Shown here in pieces: positions 57,408-64,000 of a stretch of 64,000 nucleotides of DNA (positions are counted from its first letter, which is position 1; each line of letters opens with the position of its first letter). The stretch is from Oleispirillum naphthae (lineage in GTDB: Bacteria > Pseudomonadota > Alphaproteobacteria > Rhodospirillales > Rhodospirillaceae). Made by a program: the position numbers and the translations under genes. The DNA lies in contig JAQAZG010000001.1 of the NCBI GenBank assembly GCA_027864655.1, positions 248,001 to 312,000 on the forward strand. The letters run 5' to 3'. The notes beneath the pieces were generated by a model. The model was not told the DNA's origin. It saw only the letters and a list, made by a program, of their open reading frames with translations, and did no database searches.

Positions 57408-57532
57408 CAAGGGGCCTCCCGGCCCCTTGCGGGTCCGGGCACGGAGAACGCCGAAGGCGTTCGTAGGGACGTTGCCGGAGGCAACGGTCCGAGGCGAAGC
57501 CGAGGATGAGGAAAATGCTTTGAGCGTTTTCC
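57408..57532. repeat. Array of short hairpins between dinB and pflA
   Basis: Four stem-loops lie within 125 bases. CAAGGGGCC/GGCCCCTTG (57408-57429, loop TCCC). GAACGCC/GGCGTTC (57446-57462, loop GAA). CGTTGCC/GGCAACG (57470-57486, loop GGA, extended by GGAC/GTCC). GGAAAATGCT/AGCGTTTTCC (57510-57532, one wobble). The last is followed by T-rich sequence on the minus strand beyond other bases, so part of the array may end the convergent dinB and pflA transcripts. No gene is seen in the 223-base gap. Confidence 0.65.
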
Positions 57533-57559
57533 GAACTGCAGCCCGGCCCGTTTTTCCCC

Positions 57560-58351
57560 TCAGAACACCGCGAGCCCGTGCCCGGCGAAAATCGTCCGCG
57601 CCGCGGCGAGCTGCTGCGGCGTCGGGGTCGGGGTGTTTTCCAGGGCGTAGGGCTTGCCGAGTTCCTTCCACTTGAAGGCCCCGAGGTGATGCAGCGGCAG
57701 GATTTCCACCCGTTCCACCGCCGGGCCGAGATCGGCGATGAAACCGGCGAGCTTCGCGAGGTCGGCGGGGTCGTCGGTCATCCCCGGCACCAGCACATGG
57801 CGGATCCACATCGGCTTGCCGAGGCGCGCCAGGCGCTGCGCGCAGTCGAGCGTCGGCGCGACGTCGCAGGCGGTGAGCGCGCGGTGTTTTTCCGGGTCGA
57901 TGTGCTTGATGTCCAGAAGCGCCAGGTCCATGGCGTCGAACCAGGAATCCGGCAGGTTCCGGTGCAGGAAGCCCTGGGTGTCGAGCGCGGTGTGGAGGCG
58001 ATGATCCGCCTTCAGCCGCGCCAGCAGTTCGCCGACGAAGCCCGCCTGCACCAGGGGCTCGCCGCCGCTTATGGTGACGCCGCCCGCGCGGCGCAGGAAG
58101 CCCGCATAGGGCGCGATTTCCGCCAGCGCCTCCTCCACCGAGACCCGCCGCCCGCCGCCGACCTTCCAGGTGTCCGGGTTGTGGCAGTAGAGGCAGCGGA
58201 ACATGCAGCCGGAGAGGAAGTAGACGAAGCGCATGCCCGGCCCGTCCACCGCCGCCCCGGTTTCCACCGAGTGGAGGAAGCCGTCGCAGGTGCCCGCCCT
58301 CCGCCCGGTCAGGGCGGAGGGGCAATCCGGATGCGTGCAGATGTAGTTCAC
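57560..58351 (-). CDS. pflA: Pyruvate formate-lyase activating enzyme
   Basis: Radical-SAM enzyme that installs the glycyl radical on PflB under anoxic conditions. The 263-residue product has the cluster motif CMFRCLYC (residues about 49-56), TISGGEPLVQ, and ALDTQGFLH and LLDIKHIDPEKH further on. An N-terminal extension with CTHPDC and CDGF (four cysteines with one more between) precedes the usual SVETGAAVDGPGMR start; it is longer than in E. coli PflA (246). Start is GTG 58351, four bases after the pflB stop. Confidence 0.94.
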   Translation of the reverse strand: MNYICTHPDCPSALTGRRAGTCDGFLHSVETGAAVDGPGMRFVYFLSGCMFRCLYCHNPDTWKVGGGRRVSVEEALAEIAPYAGFLRRAGGVTISGGEPLVQAGFVGELLARLKADHRLHTALDTQGFLHRNLPDSWFDAMDLALLDIKHIDPEKHRALTACDVAPTLDCAQRLARLGKPMWIRHVLVPGMTDDPADLAKLAGFIADLGPAVERVEILPLHHLGAFKWKELGKPYALENTPTPTPQQLAAARTIFAGHGLAVF

Positions 58352-58355
58352 GGGG

Positions 58356-60614
<2,259 letters not shown>

Positions 60615-60799
60615 TTCACCCTCTCTCCGTCCGAACGCCCGCAGGGGCGCATGCGGCCGCGCACTATCCGCGCCGTTGCTTCCTCGCCTTCATGTCCACA
60701 GAGAGCAGCGCGTCTTCCCTTACGCGCCGTGCCAGGTTTTCCGGCGGCCGTCTCCCGCGGCCGTCTCCTGGTCTGCCGGGGCGGACGTTACCCCCACTT

Positions 60800-60832
60800 C
60801 GGGGTGGATTTCAACGGAAAATACCCACCCCG
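60800..60832. promoter_or_regulatory. Inverted repeat upstream of pflB
   Basis: CGGGGTGG (60800-60807) and CCACCCCG (60825-60832) form a perfect 8-bp dyad with 17 bases between, about 200 bases before the pflB ATG. The motif recurs at 61074-61089. It may be a regulator site. The rest of 60615-61144 holds one GC hairpin (GGAGGGCC/GGCCCTCC, 60994-61024) and no gene I can support. Confidence 0.4.
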
Positions 60833-61073
60833 CGACCGGATAACGAAGCGGCGTTTTTGCCCCGCCCGCTTGTAATTTCCTGAGAATACGCACTCCTCGC
60901 ACGCAGGAAAATTCCCGCACCTCCGCATCCGAGGTCACCCTGGAGCAAAGGCATATCACCAAGTTCCTGGGATTTCCGCGAGACTCGCAGGGCGGAGGGC
61001 CTCAGGCCGCGGCGCGGGCCCTCCAAGAACCTTGCCGTCATCTCCAGCGTCCGCCGCGGCCACACGGAGGGAA

Positions 61074-61089
61074 CCACCCCTAAGGGTGG
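61074..61089. promoter_or_regulatory. CCACCC/GGGTGG inverted repeat between the sigma54 activator gene and pflB
   Basis: CCACCC-CTAA-GGGTGG, 55 bases past the activator stop. The flank GGGTGGATATT resembles GGGTGGATTT at 60802 and, on the minus strand, GGGTGGGTATTTT near 60829, giving three related elements in the gap. Confidence 0.35.
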
Positions 61090-61144
61090 ATATTCTACCG
61101 CATCAGCGCTCCATGGCACCCGCTTCGGCGCAGCGGGCGCGACA

Positions 61145-63079
61145 TCACGCCCTCTCGGCGGATATTTCCTTCCCACGCTTCACCTTGCGCCAGAGGGTGA
61201 TACGGCTGATACCCAGAAGACGCGCCGCCTGGCTGGCGTTGCCCTTTGTGCAGCGCAACGCGTGCTCTATGGCCGCCAGGTCCGGATCGAGATCGGAATC
61301 GCCCGGTCTCCCCCCCGGCATCTCGGCCGCGCGTATGGGCGGCGGCTGAAATGCGGTTTCCCTCCGCTCCTCCGCCAACAGCGTGGCGACTTCCTCGGCG
61401 TCCACGACATTGCCCTTGGACACCACCGCCACGCGTTCCATGAAATTGCGCAATTCCCGGCAATTGCCCGGCCAGTCGTGGCGCTGCAAAATCGCGGCGG
61501 TTCCCGGTCCGAGACGTACGCGGCGTTTCAGCGCCGCCGCGTGCTGCCCCAGAAAGCCGGCCGCCAGAATCGGGATGTCCGAAGGCCTTTCGCGCAGAGG
61601 CGGAATGGTCAGGCGGAGCACATTGAGGCGGTAATACAGATCCTGCCGGAACCGCTGGGCGCCGATCAAGGCCTGCAAATCCTGGTTGGTGGAGGTGATT
61701 ACCCGCACATCGACCGGGATCAGCCTTTCGCTCCCCAGGCGCATGACCTTGCGCTCCTCCAACACCCGCAGAAGCTTTCCCTGCAGCATCAGGTCCATTT
61801 CGCCCACTTCATCCAGCAGAATCGTCCCCCCGTGGGCCAATTCGAACATGCCGGGCTTACCTTTGGGATTGGCTCCGGTGAATGCGCCGCCCACGTAGCC
61901 GAACAATTCGCTCTCCAGAAGGTCGCTGGGCAGGGCGGCGCAGTTGATGGCGACGAAAGGTCCCTGCGCCCGTTCGCTGTAATTGTGCAGACTTTGGGCG
62001 AACAACTCCTTCCCTACCCCGGTTTCGCCCAGCAGCATCACCGACGATTTGGTGATCGCGAATTCCTTGGCGATGGAGATCGCCCGCAACACCAGGGGGT
62101 GTGCGCCCTTGATGTCCGCGAAGGTGCTGGTGGCGGTGTGCCCGTTCTCGTATATTTTGCGCCGCACCCTGGCCTCTATCTGCTGGATGCGGCTCACTTC
62201 CTGAAACGCGGCGAATGCCGCCACGGGCTTGCCGGAGGCGATGACGGCGCGCTTGTGGCAAACCACGTCCGTGCCGTTGACCGTCAGAATGAGCCCCTGC
62301 TCGTCGTGACCTTCGGCAATGGTTTCGTCCAGCCTGAGTTCGGGGCAGACGGAGAACAGATCCCTTTTCTGCACCGAATCCGACTGCAGGCCGGTCAGCC
62401 GTTCCGCTTCCGGGTTCCAGGCCACGATGCGGCATTGGTCGTCCACGGCCACCACTGCGTCCGTAGTGTAATCCAACAGGGTTTTGAACAGCACGCTCTT
62501 CGCACGTTCCTGCGCCAAATTCATCGCGATGCGCTTGGCTTCCACCGCCGCCTGGGTGATCACCCCGGCTGAGGCCACGATGACTTGCGCAGGCAGCCCC
62601 ATGTTCTTCGCCGCGCGCGTGGTCACATAGCTGCCGACGATGACGTCGGCGCCATCCTGAACGGCCTGCCGCACCAAGGTTTCCGAGGATACGTGCTCGT
62701 CGAGGTGATAAAGGGTGACGGAGAGCCCCAGGCTGGGCCCCAGATTTTCGATGCCCGAAAGCATGCCCCGCGACGCCACCGCCGCCACCCGCCGTCCGGA
62801 CTTCTTGGCTCGGTTCAAGGTTGCAATGAGGTCCGGCGCCAACACGGGCAGGTCCACCACGGAAACCGGTAGCCCGAGGCCGCGCACCCGTTTGGCCACC
62901 GCACCGCGCGCAATGATTGCCTCTATATTGTTCCGCTCAACCTCGTCCACGATCCCGGAATCGGCGAAATCCATGTCCCAAGGAATCTGGAAAAAGCGGA
63001 TATCGGAATGCTCCCTGCGCAGAACCCGGCGGGCCTGAGCCAACATATCCGGCGAAGTGGTGGCGAATAGCACGGACAT
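61145..63079 (-). CDS. Sigma54-dependent activator with PrpR-type sensor domain
   Basis: 644-residue enhancer-binding protein. Domains in order: PrpR_N-like sensor (about 1-190); PAS domain (about 200-310, DAVVAVDDQCRIVAWNPEAERLTGL); AAA+ domain (about 325-560) with Walker A GETGVGKE, the sigma54-contact loop GAFTGA (near 398) and LLDEVGEMDL; C-terminal Fis-type helix-turn-helix (GNASQAARLLGISRITLWRKVKR). PrpR itself senses 2-methylcitrate; the ligand here is unknown. It is divergent from a TAXI-TRAP gene that has a sigma54 promoter, which is the likely target. AGGGGG precedes the ATG. Confidence 0.92.
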   Translation of the reverse strand: MSVLFATTSPDMLAQARRVLRREHSDIRFFQIPWDMDFADSGIVDEVERNNIEAIIARGAVAKRVRGLGLPVSVVDLPVLAPDLIATLNRAKKSGRRVAAVASRGMLSGIENLGPSLGLSVTLYHLDEHVSSETLVRQAVQDGADVIVGSYVTTRAAKNMGLPAQVIVASAGVITQAAVEAKRIAMNLAQERAKSVLFKTLLDYTTDAVVAVDDQCRIVAWNPEAERLTGLQSDSVQKRDLFSVCPELRLDETIAEGHDEQGLILTVNGTDVVCHKRAVIASGKPVAAFAAFQEVSRIQQIEARVRRKIYENGHTATSTFADIKGAHPLVLRAISIAKEFAITKSSVMLLGETGVGKELFAQSLHNYSERAQGPFVAINCAALPSDLLESELFGYVGGAFTGANPKGKPGMFELAHGGTILLDEVGEMDLMLQGKLLRVLEERKVMRLGSERLIPVDVRVITSTNQDLQALIGAQRFRQDLYYRLNVLRLTIPPLRERPSDIPILAAGFLGQHAAALKRRVRLGPGTAAILQRHDWPGNCRELRNFMERVAVVSKGNVVDAEEVATLLAEERRETAFQPPPIRAAEMPGGRPGDSDLDPDLAAIEHALRCTKGNASQAARLLGISRITLWRKVKRGKEISAERA

Positions 63080-63102
63080 GCGCGACCCCCTGCATATGCT
63101 TC

Positions 63103-63144
63103 ATGTTGTTACATCATGTTTCATTTTTTCGTTAAATGTAACAT
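63103..63144. promoter_or_regulatory. Candidate activator-binding site (enhancer) for the TRAP promoter
   Basis: TGTTACAT (63107-63114) and ATGTAACA (63136-63143) form a perfect 8-bp inverted repeat with 21 bases between. Each arm is itself nearly palindromic (ATGTTGTTACAT and ATGTAACAT). The centre is about 118 bases before the predicted TRAP transcript start, the usual distance for a sigma54 enhancer, and just upstream of the activator gene, which it may also autoregulate. Confidence 0.6.
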
Positions 63145-63216
63145 CAATATGAACAGCCACGGCGCAGTCGCACCGCGAATCGCGCAGAAACAGGGCGTTT
63201 GCCCCCTCGGAGCCGG

Positions 63217-63233
63217 TGGCACCCTATTTGCTA
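63217..63233 (+). promoter_or_regulatory. Sigma54 (-24/-12) promoter of the TAXI-TRAP gene
   Basis: TGGCAC-CCTAT-TTGCTA: the GG and GC elements are 12 bases apart and every conserved base of the sigma54 consensus is present. Predicted start near 63243, 43 bases before the ATG. Confidence 0.85.
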
Positions 63234-63285
63234 CATTGGAGGGCAACCAAACTTCGATTCATAAACATCTGCGGGAGACGATCCT

Positions 63286-64000
63286 ATGCTCCAACTCAAA
63301 AAGCTCTTCCTCGCATTGAGCATGACCTGCGTCGCGGCAGGCCCAGCTTTTTCCGCCGAACAGTACTTGCGCATCGGCACCGCCAGCGTGGGCAGCGGTT
63401 TTTATATGATCGGCAATACCATCGCCCAGCTCGGCCAGAATGCCATGAAGGACCACGTGTTCAGCGCGGTCACCGGCAGCAGCAATAAAAGCTGCATCAC
63501 GCTGGAAAAGAGAGAGTTGGAATTCGCCGTGATCGGTTCTCCCAACTTCAGTGCCGCCTGGGCCGGAAGCGCCCCCTTCAAGCAGCCTATGAGCCACCTG
63601 CGCTATGTGACGACGCTGTATCCCATGGCCGCCCATATCATGGTGGGCACAAAGTCGGGTATCAAAAGCATTTCCGACTTCAAGGGCAAGCATATCGACT
63701 TCGCCAACGTCGGCAGTAACGTCGAAATGAGCACCCGCCAGGCCATACCGTTCTGGGGGGTGCAGGAGAAGGATTTCACGGTGGAACGCTTCGGACGCTC
63801 CGAATTCGACGAGGCCTTCAAAAACGGCCGCATCGACGGACACATCTGGAGCACAACCTTCCCCAACGCCCAGATCGCAGACCTGATCCGTCTCAAGGCC
63901 GCGACCTTGATCACGCCGGAGCCGGACAAGGTCAAGGCGCTGATCGAAAAGTATCCCCATTACATCCCTTTCACCATTCCCGGCGGCACCTATGCGGGAC
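63286..64000 (+). CDS. TAXI-family TRAP transporter solute-binding protein (3' end missing)
   Basis: Periplasmic binding protein for a TRAP-type uptake system of the TAXI (NMT1-like) group. A signal peptide covers residues 1-24 (KKLFLALSMTCVAAGPAFSA). The mature start has YLRIGTASVGSGFYMIGN, the TAXI hallmark glycine loop, then VTGSSNKSCITLEKRELEFAVIG and GRIDGHIWSTTFPNAQI. Some 238 residues are seen before the window ends. GGGAG lies eight bases before the ATG. The membrane subunits would be expected just beyond the window. Ligand unknown; regulation by the divergent sigma54 activator is inferred. Confidence 0.9.
   Translation, partial: MLQLKKLFLALSMTCVAAGPAFSAEQYLRIGTASVGSGFYMIGNTIAQLGQNAMKDHVFSAVTGSSNKSCITLEKRELEFAVIGSPNFSAAWAGSAPFKQPMSHLRYVTTLYPMAAHIMVGTKSGIKSISDFKGKHIDFANVGSNVEMSTRQAIPFWGVQEKDFTVERFGRSEFDEAFKNGRIDGHIWSTTFPNAQIADLIRLKAATLITPEPDKVKALIEKYPHYIPFTIPGGTYAG

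Noticed and set aside
60720-60750. Sigma54 promoter for pflB on the minus strand (TGGCACG)
   Set aside because: The -24 half matches, but the bases 12 downstream are AA instead of GC, so the -12 element is missing.
60940-60965. TGGTGATATGCCTTTGC as a second sigma54 site
   Set aside because: The GG-to-GC distance is 14 bases where 12 is required.

Overview
The window is GC-rich chromosomal DNA of an alphaproteobacterium, most like a Rhodospirillales-type organism. This is inferred from gene content, since no rRNA is present. The supporting signs are: a short prolyl-tRNA synthetase that appears to lack the editing insert; the linkage nuoA-N / birA / coaX / rnj / mce with proS / lolC(E) / lolD / dnaE; a LexA site of the alphaproteobacterial form GTTC-N7-GTTC in front of dinB; and a CyaC-type redox adenylate cyclase. 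A complete pyruvate formate-lyase pair beside a proton-pumping NADH dehydrogenase suggests a facultative anaerobe.

Layout. 1-6.0 kb (minus strand): translation and envelope genes in the order rpsB-tsf, pyrH-frr-uppS-cdsA-dxr (dxr is cut by the window edge). 6.0-12.8 kb (minus): dnaE, lolD, lolC/E, proS. 12.9-15.2 kb: a redox-type adenylate cyclase with a small secreted protein, then a candidate small RNA on the plus strand. 15.1-33.7 kb (minus): one long gene string, nuoABCDEFGHIJKLMN followed by birA, coaX, rnj, mce and tag, with a candidate promoter near 33.94 kb. 34.3-35.5 kb: a small YgaP-like membrane protein, an RhtB exporter, two copies of a hairpin repeat and tRNA-Val. 35.5-42.6 kb (minus): the protein quality-control block tig, clpP, clpX, lon, then hupB, with tRNA-Leu upstream of tig. 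42.7-45.6 kb: nnr and divergent dadA. 45.7-49.3 kb (minus): an ene-reductase, then a tightly packed trio of CARF-less Card1-like nuclease, MscS channel and rhomboid protease. 49.5-54.6 kb: lrgAB with a divergent LysR regulator, glutathionylspermidine synthetase/amidase and a D-amino-acid aminotransferase. 54.7-57.3 kb: fumC and SOS-type dinB. 57.4-60.6 kb: a hairpin array, then pflA and pflB. 61.1-64.0 kb: a PrpR-type sigma54 activator divergent from a TAXI-TRAP binding-protein gene that carries a near-perfect -24/-12 promoter and an upstream inverted repeat.

How the parts work together. Most of the window is core housekeeping: isoprenoid and lipid carriers, translation, replication, lipoprotein sorting, respiration and proteolysis. 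The accessory and regulatory interest lies in four places: the nuclease/MscS/rhomboid cluster, the redox cyclase unit with the neighbouring candidate sRNA, the intergenic hairpin repeats, and the sigma54-controlled transport locus next to the pyruvate formate-lyase genes. I saw no CRISPR array, insertion sequence or prophage.
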